Source: Arenicellales bacterium (GTDB lineage Bacteria; Pseudomonadota; Gammaproteobacteria; Arenicellales; JAHEKD01). From it: a DNA stretch of 64,000 bases. Below are positions 51,412 through 59,277 of the stretch, piece by piece (position 1 is the stretch's first letter; the number at the start of each line of letters is the position of its first letter). Where the stretch lies: NCBI GenBank assembly GCA_028284225.1, contig JANQSD010000022.1:99777-163776 (forward strand), read 5' to 3'. The notes under the pieces are model-generated. The model saw only the letters and a program-made list of their open reading frames with translations, made no database searches and had not been told where the DNA came from. A program made the position numbers and the translations under genes.

Positions 51412-52689
51412 ATGAGAATCGTCATCATTACCTTGGGAACTAGAGGTGACGTGCAACCATATATCGCTTTAGGACAAGGATTAAAACAACGCGGGCACAT
51501 CGTTACCATCTGCACCAGTAGTAGTTTTGAAAAGTTAATCAACAATAGCGGACTAAATTACGGTTACATTAATAACGGCTTGATTGATTTTATTCATTCT
51601 GAACAAGGTCGTGATCTGATCGAGAACACTACCGGTTTTTTAAAAATGCTAAAGGTGGGAGTGCGTAGTGCAAAAAAATTAGCACCTTTGCAGCAATCCA
51701 TATTAAGGGACAGTTGGGAATCAACCCGCCATGCCAATCCTGATTTGATTTTATTTCACCCTAAAGCATTAGGCGCCATACATTTTGCACAAAAGCTGGG
51801 AATATCAGCAATTTTGACTTTGCTACAGCCGGTTTATGTGCCGACCACAGTATTTCCCAGTGCAGCATTTAAGCCTAGAAACGTTAATGGCTGGTATAAC
51901 AAATTAACCTATCAACTTATATTAGGATTATCGGCCTTAGGTACTCGAAAACTAATCAATCGCTGGCGCCAGAGTAACCAACTGCCCAAAGCACATAAAA
52001 GTAAAAACCAATTACAAGATACATCAGGCCGAGCTATTCCAGTATTGCACGGGTTTAGTCGCCATGTTATTCCTGATCCTGAAGACTGGCCAAATACGGC
52101 ACATATCACAGGTTATTGGTTTGTTAAACAAAAGCAATGGCAAGCCACTGATGAATTAGAAGAATTTATTAATGCGGGCACAGCACCCATTTATGTTGGC
52201 TTTGGGAGCATGGCCGGCAAAACGCCTGGACGGTTGGCCAAGGTTATTATTGAAGCACTCAGGTTGGCAAATGTTCGTGCGATTATGGCCACAGGCTGGG
52301 GCGGCTTAGAGTTAGAAAAACTACCCTGTTCAATATTGAAAATAACTCATGCGCCGCATGAGTGGCTTTTCCCTAAAATGGCAGCAGTGATTCATCATGG
52401 CGGGGCCGGCACGACAGCGGCCGGACTCAGGGCAGGCTGCCCTACCATCATTTGTCCATTTATTGCGGATCAACCATTTTGGGGATGGCAGGTTCATAAG
52501 CTGGGTGTGGGTAGCGAACCCATCCCGCAGCAACGACTTACACCTGAAAATCTTGCACAGGCAATACGGCTTGTCATTGGCAGTAGCGATATTAAAAATA
52601 ATGCGCAGTTGCTTGCTGAAAAAATTCGTAACGAGGATGGCATTACCAGTGCAATCGACCTTATTGAAGGCTATAGTAGGAAGATGTAA
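51412..52689 (+). CDS. GT1/GT28-type glycosyltransferase (sterol glucosyltransferase-like)
   Basis: A 425-residue GT-B enzyme: TLGTRGDVQPYIALGQGLKQRGH at the N-terminus and HHGGAGTTAAGLRAGCPTIICPFIADQPFWGWQVHKLGVG at the C-terminus, the donor-binding signature shared with sterol 3-beta-glucosyltransferases and macrolide/antibiotic UGTs. It should transfer a hexose from a nucleotide sugar to a lipid or natural product. It precedes a choline-kinase-like gene by 41 bp. Confidence 0.88.
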   Translation: MRIVIITLGTRGDVQPYIALGQGLKQRGHIVTICTSSSFEKLINNSGLNYGYINNGLIDFIHSEQGRDLIENTTGFLKMLKVGVRSAKKLAPLQQSILRDSWESTRHANPDLILFHPKALGAIHFAQKLGISAILTLLQPVYVPTTVFPSAAFKPRNVNGWYNKLTYQLILGLSALGTRKLINRWRQSNQLPKAHKSKNQLQDTSGRAIPVLHGFSRHVIPDPEDWPNTAHITGYWFVKQKQWQATDELEEFINAGTAPIYVGFGSMAGKTPGRLAKVIIEALRLANVRAIMATGWGGLELEKLPCSILKITHAPHEWLFPKMAAVIHHGGAGTTAAGLRAGCPTIICPFIADQPFWGWQVHKLGVGSEPIPQQRLTPENLAQAIRLVIGSSDIKNNAQLLAEKIRNEDGITSAIDLIEGYSRKM

Positions 52690-52730
52690 AAATGTATTTG
52701 CAATTGTAAGAAATGGGCGGAGAATAATTG

Positions 52731-53612
52731 ATGACTGAAGTGAATCATGACGTAATTTCTAAGCTTAGTTGTTGGAAAGACACGGTAAAGATAGAAACTT
52801 TAAGTGGCGGGATAACCAATCAAAATTTTAAAGTTACTGATGGTAATGAGCAGTTTGTTGTTCGCTTGGGCAGTGACATTTATGAACATTTGATACTTAG
52901 ATCTAACGAGTCGGCAGCAAGCCAGGCTGCGTTTGATATAGGAGTATCTCCGGAGGTCGTTCATACCGAGCCGGGTATTTTGGTGATACGGTTTGTCGAG
53001 GGTAAGGTTTATACCAGCGAAGATGTACAAAACCAGGTTAATCTGGATCGAATTATCAGTTTGTTAAAACGCTTTCATCGTGAGATGAGCTACCAGTATA
53101 AGGGCTATCCTGTCATGTTCTGGGTTTTTCAAGTGATCGTCCATTACGAGCATGTTCTGAGAGTAGGGCGCAGTGAGCACTTTCACAGATTGCCTGATTT
53201 ACTTGAAATCGCTCATGGATTACAGCTTGATGTCGGGCCCGTAGATATTGTTTATGGACATAATGATTTATTGCCTGCGAATTTTATTGATGATGGGAAA
53301 AAGCTTTGGTTGATTGATTTTGATTATGCCGGTTTTAATAGCCCGCTGTTTGACCTTGCCAACCTGGCCTCAAATAATGGACTATCAGTCGAGCAAGAGC
53401 AAACAATGCTGGCCGATTACTTTGAATATGAAATTTCTGCCCAGACCTGGAAAAGTTACAATGCCATGAAGTGCGCCTCTTTGCTGAGGGAAGCCATGTG
53501 GTCTATGGTTAGTGAAATTCACTCAGAAATCGATTTTGATTATTCAGAATATACTGAAGAAAATCTAAAACGTTTTGAGCATGCATATAGTGTTTATCAA
53601 AGCCGATTTTAA
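52731..53612 (+). CDS. Choline/ethanolamine-kinase-like phosphotransferase (LicA-like)
   Basis: A 293-residue APH-fold kinase started at ATG 52731 (GGAG upstream): LSGGITNQNFKV in the N-lobe, YGHNDLLPANFI as the catalytic loop with Asp and Asn and WLIDFDYAGFNSPLFDLANL as the metal-binding DFD-like motif. This layout fits bacterial choline/ethanolamine kinases. It probably phosphorylates a small alcohol or amine and follows the glycosyltransferase gene. Confidence 0.85.
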   Translation: MTEVNHDVISKLSCWKDTVKIETLSGGITNQNFKVTDGNEQFVVRLGSDIYEHLILRSNESAASQAAFDIGVSPEVVHTEPGILVIRFVEGKVYTSEDVQNQVNLDRIISLLKRFHREMSYQYKGYPVMFWVFQVIVHYEHVLRVGRSEHFHRLPDLLEIAHGLQLDVGPVDIVYGHNDLLPANFIDDGKKLWLIDFDYAGFNSPLFDLANLASNNGLSVEQEQTMLADYFEYEISAQTWKSYNAMKCASLLREAMWSMVSEIHSEIDFDYSEYTEENLKRFEHAYSVYQSRF

Positions 53613-53634
53613 AAGTATCTTGAAATCATTAACT

Positions 53635-53667
53635 CGTCACTCCCCTGCAGGCATGAGTCCAGAAAAA
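53635..53667. repeat. Degenerate family A repeat overlapping the yceI-like start codon
   Basis: CGTCACTCCCCTGCAGGCATG then AGTCCAGAAAAA aligns with the copy at 59177 (CGTCATTCCCGCGCAGGCGG then GAATCCAG). The start ATG at 53653 lies within the repeat where intact copies read GGG. Confidence 0.55.
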
Positions 53668-54291
53668 ATTTTGTTCAATAAAATTACGCAAAGCCTTATT
53701 TTTCTTGTGTTTTTAATGTCCTTGACTAGTTGTGGCCAGCTAATCAAGCCCAAACTTTCAACTGGCATTGAAACACTGCGTGCAGGTGAGTACGTGGTGG
53801 ATCCTCAACATACAGTTATATTGTTTAAAATAAATCATCTGGGTTACGCCAAGTTTGTCGGTCGTTTTAACCAGTTTGAGGCTAATCTGGACTTCTCTCC
53901 GGAAGACATGACGGCAGCGAAATTGTCGGCTAGAGTAGATATGAGCAGTGTGGACGTCAATTCCGACAAACTCGAAAAACGCTTGCAGGGAAATGCCTGG
54001 TTTGATGTTGCTAACCATCCTTATGCGACTTTTGCTACCACCAGTGCAGAGTTAGTGGATGCAGATACCGCACTGTTCAAAGGTGATATGACTTTTTTAG
54101 GTGTAACAGCACCGGTTAATGTATTGGTTAAGTTTAATGGTGGTGGAACTAACGTGCTGACGGCCAAATACACGATAGGTTTTGAGGCAAGTGCCAGCTT
54201 CTTACGCAGTAGTTTTGGATTGGATAGTTTTATTCCTGCTCTAGGCGATGAAGTTGAGCTTGAAATCCACGCTGAGTTTCAGCGGCAATGA
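53653..54291 (+). CDS. YceI-family lipoprotein
   Basis: A 212-residue protein. A lipoprotein signal (LIFLVFLMSLTSC, acylated Cys about residue 27) is followed by the YceI lipocalin-like barrel: GEYVVDPQHTVILFKINHLGYAKFVGRFNQFEANLDFSPED, VDMSSVDVNSDKLEKRLQG, AWFDVANHPYATFATTSAEL and FEASASFLRSSFGLD. YceI proteins bind long isoprenoid chains (polyprenyl or quinone) in the periplasm. The start ATG at 53653 lies inside a degenerate repeat. It overlaps the GNAT gene by 4 bp (ATGA). Confidence 0.85.
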   Translation: MSPEKILFNKITQSLIFLVFLMSLTSCGQLIKPKLSTGIETLRAGEYVVDPQHTVILFKINHLGYAKFVGRFNQFEANLDFSPEDMTAAKLSARVDMSSVDVNSDKLEKRLQGNAWFDVANHPYATFATTSAELVDADTALFKGDMTFLGVTAPVNVLVKFNGGGTNVLTAKYTIGFEASASFLRSSFGLDSFIPALGDEVELEIHAEFQRQ

Positions 54292-54761
54292 TCATCAGGG
54301 CTTACCAGGCAGACAGTGACTATCAGCATGTTAGAGCCTGTGCCGTTGCACTACAGGATTATGAGCGCCTAATCGACCCGCGAATGCCTGGCGGTGAATC
54401 TATTGCTGATGAGTATATGAGCAATATATTCAAGCAGTGTAAACAATATACAGGGCGGCTATTTGTTGCTGAACAGCAGCAAGAAATTTGTGGCTATGTG
54501 ACGGTTTATACACGTTATGTGAGCAATGAAATTGAAGATGGTCCGCGTGAATTTGGTTATATTGGAGATCTTTTCGTTAAGTCGAAATTTCGGGATCAAG
54601 GTATTGGCAATCAACTTTTACAGTATGCAGAAGAGCACGCTAGGCGTGAAGATGTAAAGGAAATCATGATAGGGGTTATGGCAGCGAACCAGGCCGCCTT
54701 GAAACTCTACCAAAAACAGGGTTTTGTGGCTTATGCAATGATGTTGGAAAAAAAACTATAA
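54288..54761 (+). CDS. GNAT-family N-acetyltransferase
   Basis: A 157-residue acetyltransferase. GYIGDLFVKSKFRDQGIGNQLLQYAEEHAR contains the acetyl-CoA loop (R/Q-x-x-G-x-G/A), followed by ANQAALKLYQKQGFVAYAMMLEK. The substrate is unknown. Its ATG overlaps the YceI stop as ATGA, so the two are translationally coupled. Confidence 0.88.
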   Translation: MIIRAYQADSDYQHVRACAVALQDYERLIDPRMPGGESIADEYMSNIFKQCKQYTGRLFVAEQQQEICGYVTVYTRYVSNEIEDGPREFGYIGDLFVKSKFRDQGIGNQLLQYAEEHARREDVKEIMIGVMAANQAALKLYQKQGFVAYAMMLEKKL

Positions 54762-54798
54762 AGCATGCTGAAATCAAAACAGCAATGATCCGGCCATA

Positions 54799-55392
54799 AT
54801 GCTTAACTTTTCTCAAGCCAGCGAAAACAATCAGCAGCCGATTTTGGATAAATTAGCTGGTTTATTTTCGTCGGTTCCAGATGTCCTGGAAATCGGTAGC
54901 GGGTCAGGGCAACACGCTGTTTATTTTGCCAGGCATTTTCCAGAGCTAGTCTGGCAAACCAGTGAGTTAAACGATGGCATCAGTGCATTGACGCTAAATA
55001 TTGAAAACTATGCGCCGGATAATGTAAAAAAGCCAGTGCTGCTCGATGTATGCCATCATCCCTGGCCGGTAACGACCTGTTCAGCAATTTTTACCGCCAA
55101 CACCCTTCACATTATGTCCTGGTCGTCTATAAAAGAATTGTTTAAAGGTGTAGGTAGTGTGCTGAAAAATCAGGGTCTGCTTTGTATTTACGGGCCGTTT
55201 AAATATAACGGTGAATTTACTACACTCAGTAATGCACGCTTTGATGGATGGTTAAAGGCGCAGAACCCAGTTAGTGGAATTCGCGATTTTGAAGCGATTG
55301 ATGAATTAGCGTATCAACAAAATTTATCGTTACTGCATGATTATGCCATGCCAGCTAATAATCAATTTTTGATTTTTAAACGAAAGAGCTAA
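54799..55392 (+). CDS. DUF938 SAM-dependent methyltransferase-like protein
   Basis: A 197-residue DUF938 protein: ASENNQQPILDKL at the N-terminus, motif I VLEIGSGSGQHAVYFARHFP, a middle HPWP and IFTANTLHIMSW, then GLLCIYGPFKYNGEFTTLSNARFDGWL. The fold is Rossmann methyltransferase-like; the substrate is unknown. It lies 37 bp after the GNAT gene. A family B repeat follows its stop. Confidence 0.88.
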   Translation: MLNFSQASENNQQPILDKLAGLFSSVPDVLEIGSGSGQHAVYFARHFPELVWQTSELNDGISALTLNIENYAPDNVKKPVLLDVCHHPWPVTTCSAIFTANTLHIMSWSSIKELFKGVGSVLKNQGLLCIYGPFKYNGEFTTLSNARFDGWLKAQNPVSGIRDFEAIDELAYQQNLSLLHDYAMPANNQFLIFKRKS

Positions 55393-55452
55393 AGTCATAC
55401 ATGTTCATGTGAATAATCAGATGAAAAACATGATCATTGCTGTATGTGTTTT

Positions 55453-55522
55453 AACCCCCGCTAGCTCCCCCTGAAAGGGGGAGGACCCATTTCTCCCCTA
55501 TCAGGGGAGGTTAGCAGGGGTA
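55453..55522. repeat. Dispersed palindromic repeat, family B
   Basis: AACCCCCGCTAGCTCCCCCT, GAAAGGGGGAGGAC, CTCCCCTATCAGGGGAGG and TTAGCAGGGGTA. It lies between the convergent DUF938 and AraC genes and can fold into a strong stem on either transcript. Confidence 0.75.
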
Positions 55523-55552
55523 GCATGATAAAAACACAATAACAGGATTTGT

Positions 55553-56434
55553 TTATTTACGGGAATTATCATAATTTTTTTGCCTTGATCGTTTTCGAAA
55601 TTGTCCCGGTGTCACCGACAAATGTTGCTTGAAAGTTTTATTAAACGAAATTTCCGACTGATAACCCGATTTCTCAGCAATATTATAAACAGGCAGGTCG
55701 GTTGTTCGCAGTAAATTACAGGCCTTTTGCAAACGTATTCGGGTCAAATAATCGAACATGGTTGTACCGACTAATTGTTTAAACCGGTTGGCCAGTGACG
55801 TTCTCGACATGCCGATTTGTTCCGATAAACTGTCCAATGTCCAACTTTTTTCCGGTTTACTGTGAATCAGTTTTAAAGCATGGCTAATTTTATTATCAAA
55901 TAAAGCTTTGGAGAAATTCGACTCGTTCTCGGCAGAAAACTCAGTACGTATTAATTGAATCAACATCACTTCAGTCAGCTTGTCTAACAGTAACTTCGAT
56001 CCGGGCTGATCGTTGGTGAATTCCTCTGTTAAAAAGTCCAGTGTATATTTCAAGCCGGTATTTTTTTCCAGCATTTCACTACGAATAATCACCAATGGGG
56101 GTAAAGTTGCCAGCAATGGATGCTCCAAGGCCTGATCAAACTGAAAATAGCCACATAGCAACATGGTTTTGAATGATTTACTCTGACCGGTCTGATAACC
56201 ATCAACGCTGGTTAAATCGTGATCTGACCCCTTGGGAATAAAAATAATATCACCCGGACCTGCAATGTGTTGTTGTCCCTCACAATCGATTAAACATTGT
56301 CCGCGCCTGACCTGATGAAAACTTGAATAGTCCAGATCGCGCATTTCCAGTTTCCAGGGCGGTACAAGCTGGTCGCAAAAATAAACACTGGCCCTGGCAT
56401 GGATATCTCTTAATATGTCAGATAGTACACCCAT
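55553..56434 (-). CDS. AraC-family regulator with N-terminal cupin
   Basis: A 293-residue regulator. The N-terminal cupin-like domain (about 10-150; GQCLIDCEGQQHIAGPGDIIFIPKGSDHDL) binds an unknown ligand; the C-terminal domain has two HTHs (SLSEQIGMSRTSLANRFKQLVG and NIAEKSGYQSEISFNKTFKQHLSVTPGQFRK). It is divergent from the YHS gene, and a direct repeat of TTGTACTAT spaced 21 bp lies between them, suggesting control of that gene. Confidence 0.88.
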   Translation of the reverse strand: MGVLSDILRDIHARASVYFCDQLVPPWKLEMRDLDYSSFHQVRRGQCLIDCEGQQHIAGPGDIIFIPKGSDHDLTSVDGYQTGQSKSFKTMLLCGYFQFDQALEHPLLATLPPLVIIRSEMLEKNTGLKYTLDFLTEEFTNDQPGSKLLLDKLTEVMLIQLIRTEFSAENESNFSKALFDNKISHALKLIHSKPEKSWTLDSLSEQIGMSRTSLANRFKQLVGTTMFDYLTRIRLQKACNLLRTTDLPVYNIAEKSGYQSEISFNKTFKQHLSVTPGQFRKRSRQKNYDNSRK

Positions 56435-56445
56435 AATATAAAATA

Positions 56446-56475
56446 TTGTACTATGAATTTATATATTTGTACTAT
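56446..56475. promoter_or_regulatory. AraC-type direct repeat TTGTACTAT
   Basis: TTGTACTAT occurs at 56446-56454 and 56467-56475, start to start 21 bp, two helical turns, in the 117-bp region between the araC-like and YHS genes. A related GTACTAT lies inverted at the araC start (56422-56428). The spacing and pairing suit an AraC-type binding site. Confidence 0.5.
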
Positions 56476-56551
56476 TAAATATAAATAGTATTTAAAAAAT
56501 GGATAGAATGTAATCACTTTCAACAACCAAGGACTTTAATGAGGTATTAAC

Positions 56552-57010
56552 ATGAAGACAATCAAACGACAGCTTAGCATTCTGGTATTACTCGCCAGTG
56601 CGTTTTTCTCAGCAGTTGTAATGGCTGGAATCACTACCGCAACACCGGCAGTATCAGGTTACGATGTGGTTTCATATCATCAGGACAGCGGCCCAATCAG
56701 AGGTGATGGCTCATTTGTAAGTGAGCATGACGGTGAAACTTATTTGTTTGCCTCTAAGGAAAACAAAGCCGTATTTGACGCAGATCCGGAAAAATATGTA
56801 CCTGCCTACGGTGGTTTTTGTGCCTACGGTGTTTCAGTGGGTAAAAAGTTCCATACTGACCCGCTGGCCTGGAAAATTGAAGACGGCAAGTTGTACTTAA
56901 ATCTTAACAAAAAAGTGCAAAATATCTGGTTAAAAGACGTACCGGGTTATATAGCCAAAGCTGACACACACTGGACTGACATCGAAGACGTCCCTGCAGC
57001 TGAATTGTAA
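56552..57010 (+). CDS. Secreted YHS-domain protein
   Basis: A 152-residue exported protein: Sec signal peptide (1-25, ILVLLASAFFSAVVMA) then a YHS domain with VSGYDVVSYH, SKENKAVFDADPEKYVPAYGGFCAYGVSVGKKFHTDPLAW and YLNLNKKVQNIWLKD. It is a homologue of the protein at 31376 and is divergent from an AraC regulator that may control it. RBS GAGG. A clear terminator follows. Confidence 0.85.
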   Translation: MKTIKRQLSILVLLASAFFSAVVMAGITTATPAVSGYDVVSYHQDSGPIRGDGSFVSEHDGETYLFASKENKAVFDADPEKYVPAYGGFCAYGVSVGKKFHTDPLAWKIEDGKLYLNLNKKVQNIWLKDVPGYIAKADTHWTDIEDVPAAEL

Positions 57011-57040
57011 TTCATCTCTCTTCCCATACCCTACTTGGAC

Positions 57041-57066
57041 AGAGCCCTTAACCGGGCTCTTTTTTT
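57041..57066 (+). terminator. Rho-independent terminator after the YHS gene
   Basis: AGAGCCC-TTAACC-GGGCTCT followed by TTTTTT. The stem overlaps the stop codon and last codons of the convergent MFS gene. Confidence 0.85.
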
Positions 57067-58259
57067 ATGAGTTTGTGTCTGGCCCACCACAATAGTGGAA
57101 GCATCAGAATAGTGACCAAACTATAAGCAAACAAAATCGTCTGCAACCTTGGGTAATCAAGTTGTTCAATCGAGTTGGTAAAATAAGCGGTTAGCAAAAG
57201 TGTTAGCGAAAAACTCAAGCGCGAAAACAGACTTAGTACGGATAAAAAACTGGCGCGAATTTGGTCAGGTATATTCTCATGCAGAATAGAATATATGATT
57301 GGGTTAGCCAGAGCCATAGGTACACTGCGCATCAAGACAATTGCCAAGATGGCCACATGTAGATAAGCTGCCATTGACAAAATGATGACGCAGGCATAGG
57401 TAATAACGATAATTAAAGCAGGGCCGGTCCCGAACCGCTGCTTAAGGGGAATGGAGAAGTTACTGGCATAAGAACCCGCTACCATGGTGATAGTAATTAA
57501 TATGCCTGCTACCAATGGTGAGTTATCGTAGCTTGCACGAGCTGGAAACAACAATTTGATATACGGCTGGAAATATTCATAAGGTACATGCACCAGAATG
57601 AAAATAACGACATTGAAAAAAAACAACCAATGTAGTGCCGGTTTTTTTAAATATGAAACGATTTCCGTGATTTGATTAATCACCGTCTGAGCCGAGGCAG
57701 ATTTATCCGGCTCGCAAAATCGCAGTGATAAAGCAATAGCTACCCCTGCGCCGGCAGCAGCCAGTGCGTAGGGAATTGCTAATGAAAATCCACCTGCTAA
57801 TCCACCGATAAGTGCAGCGAGCGCAGTCGCCAATAAGCCGAAACGTTGTGCCTTGGCAAGTTGGTCACCGATTTCCTGCTCACGGTTAGTCTGAACAAGT
57901 GATTCATACAATAAAGAACTATCTGTGCCTGACTTAAACGAGATATGGGCAGCCAGTAAAGCTTGTGCAATTGCCAGAAATACGAAACTGTCAGCAGTAA
58001 AAAACACCATATAACTTAGCAAAGCAGATATAGACGAAGCGATGAGTGTGATTCGGCGCCCTAATAAATCGGACAGATAACCGGAAGGTACTTCAAGTAA
58101 TACCACACAAATATAATAGATTGCTTCGAGAACAAGTACCTGATTAATGGTAACTTTTGAAGAAAAATATAAAAAGAAAACCGGAAACCAGAATAACAGG
58201 CTGGTACTGGCGCTGAACCAGGGGTAAAGGTAAATATTTCGCTGTAAAGAAGCAGTCAT
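57048..58259 (-). CDS. MFS transporter
   Basis: A 403-residue, twelve-helix MFS protein started at ATG 58259 (MTASLQRNIYLYPWF); an ATG at 58337 would overlap the divergent crotonase start and is unlikely. EVPSGYLSDLLGRRITLIASSISALLSYMVFF is the motif A region. The substrate is unknown. It is divergent from an enoyl-CoA hydratase gene and convergent with the YHS gene. Confidence 0.85.
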   Translation of the reverse strand: MTASLQRNIYLYPWFSASTSLLFWFPVFFLYFSSKVTINQVLVLEAIYYICVVLLEVPSGYLSDLLGRRITLIASSISALLSYMVFFTADSFVFLAIAQALLAAHISFKSGTDSSLLYESLVQTNREQEIGDQLAKAQRFGLLATALAALIGGLAGGFSLAIPYALAAAGAGVAIALSLRFCEPDKSASAQTVINQITEIVSYLKKPALHWLFFFNVVIFILVHVPYEYFQPYIKLLFPARASYDNSPLVAGILITITMVAGSYASNFSIPLKQRFGTGPALIIVITYACVIILSMAAYLHVAILAIVLMRSVPMALANPIIYSILHENIPDQIRASFLSVLSLFSRLSFSLTLLLTAYFTNSIEQLDYPRLQTILFAYSLVTILMLPLLWWARHKLIKKEPG

Positions 58260-58335
58260 GGCTGAAATGTAGCACAGTTGACTAATTGTCTTAATCAGAC
58301 AAAAATGTGAGCCATAGTTATTACATTTACGACTC

Positions 58336-59130
58336 ATGTTAGATAAAACCCAGGATCAGCAAATTATTGAGCACGAAGTTATTGATGGCGTATATCACTT
58401 AACATTGAATCGCCCGGAAAAATTCAATGCCTTATCAGAACAAATGCTCACGACTTTTCAGCGACATATCGATGCCGTTGCCAAGGATCATAGTATTCGC
58501 TGTGTAGTGATTGCAGCCAAAGGCAAAGCCTTTTGTGCCGGTCATGATTTAAAACAAATGCGTGCTAACCCAACAAAAGCCTACTACCAGAAGCTATTTA
58601 AGCAGTGTGCAGCTTTAATGCAGTCGCTGGTTGATTTGTCGGTTCCGGTCATTGCACAGGTTCAAGGTATAGCAACCGCAGCCGGTTGTCAGCTGGTCGC
58701 AACCTGTGATATGGCAGTAGCCAGTGACAAGGCCCGGTTTGCAGTGTCCGGTATTAACGTAGGGTTGTTTTGCTCCACACCGGCGGTGGCGTTGTCCCGA
58801 AATATCAAAACTAAAGATGCTTTCAAAATGCTGGTTACCGGTGAATTCATTGAGGCATACACTGCGCTGGAAAAAGGTCTAATCAATGACGTAGTCAGCG
58901 AGGACCAGCTTGCCGCCAAAGTCAAAGAAATTACCGACAGTATATGCAGCAAAGCGCCTGTGGCCGTGCGAATCGGCAAATCCATGTTCTACAAGCAATT
59001 AGAAATGAATCTCACCGATGCTTACAGCTATGCCGGTGAGGTGATGGCCTGCAACATGATGGAAGAAGATACATGTGAAGGTATTGATGCCTTCACCGAA
59101 AAACGCAAGCCCAATTGGAAATCTATCTAG
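58336..59130 (+). CDS. Enoyl-CoA hydratase/isomerase (crotonase) family protein
   Basis: A 264-residue crotonase: LNRPEKFNALSEQM, the oxyanion-hole strand AFCAGHDLKQM, a mid-protein IAQVQGIATAAGCQLVATCDMAVASDKARF and the C-terminal CEGIDAFTEKRKPNWKSI. It hydrates or isomerises acyl-CoA; the chain length is unknown. It resembles ECHDC3-type members, in which one of the catalytic Glu residues is missing (AGCQLVA...). Confidence 0.88.
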   Translation: MLDKTQDQQIIEHEVIDGVYHLTLNRPEKFNALSEQMLTTFQRHIDAVAKDHSIRCVVIAAKGKAFCAGHDLKQMRANPTKAYYQKLFKQCAALMQSLVDLSVPVIAQVQGIATAAGCQLVATCDMAVASDKARFAVSGINVGLFCSTPAVALSRNIKTKDAFKMLVTGEFIEAYTALEKGLINDVVSEDQLAAKVKEITDSICSKAPVAVRIGKSMFYKQLEMNLTDAYSYAGEVMACNMMEEDTCEGIDAFTEKRKPNWKSI

Positions 59131-59176
59131 AAATAGCCCAGAAATACAAGCTTTTAATACCTGAGTAACTACAACT

Positions 59177-59204
59177 CGTCATTCCCGCGCAGGCGGGAAT
59201 CCAG
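59177..59204. repeat. Dispersed palindromic repeat, family A (minimal hairpin)
   Basis: CGTCATTCCCGCGCAGGCGG then GAATCCAG: the shortest intact copy, a CCCGC/GCGGG hairpin, downstream of the crotonase gene. Confidence 0.75.
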
Positions 59205-59277
59205 CAATTCTTGAAATATGGCGATGTAGTTTTAGGCAGCTATAAAGTCACTAAACTATTATTTATTTGCAGAATAC

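Noticed and set aside
58260..58337. An upstream ATG start for the MFS gene at 58337
   Set aside because: It would overlap the start codon of the divergent crotonase gene and leave no room for promoters; the extra 26 residues are not hydrophobic or conserved-looking.
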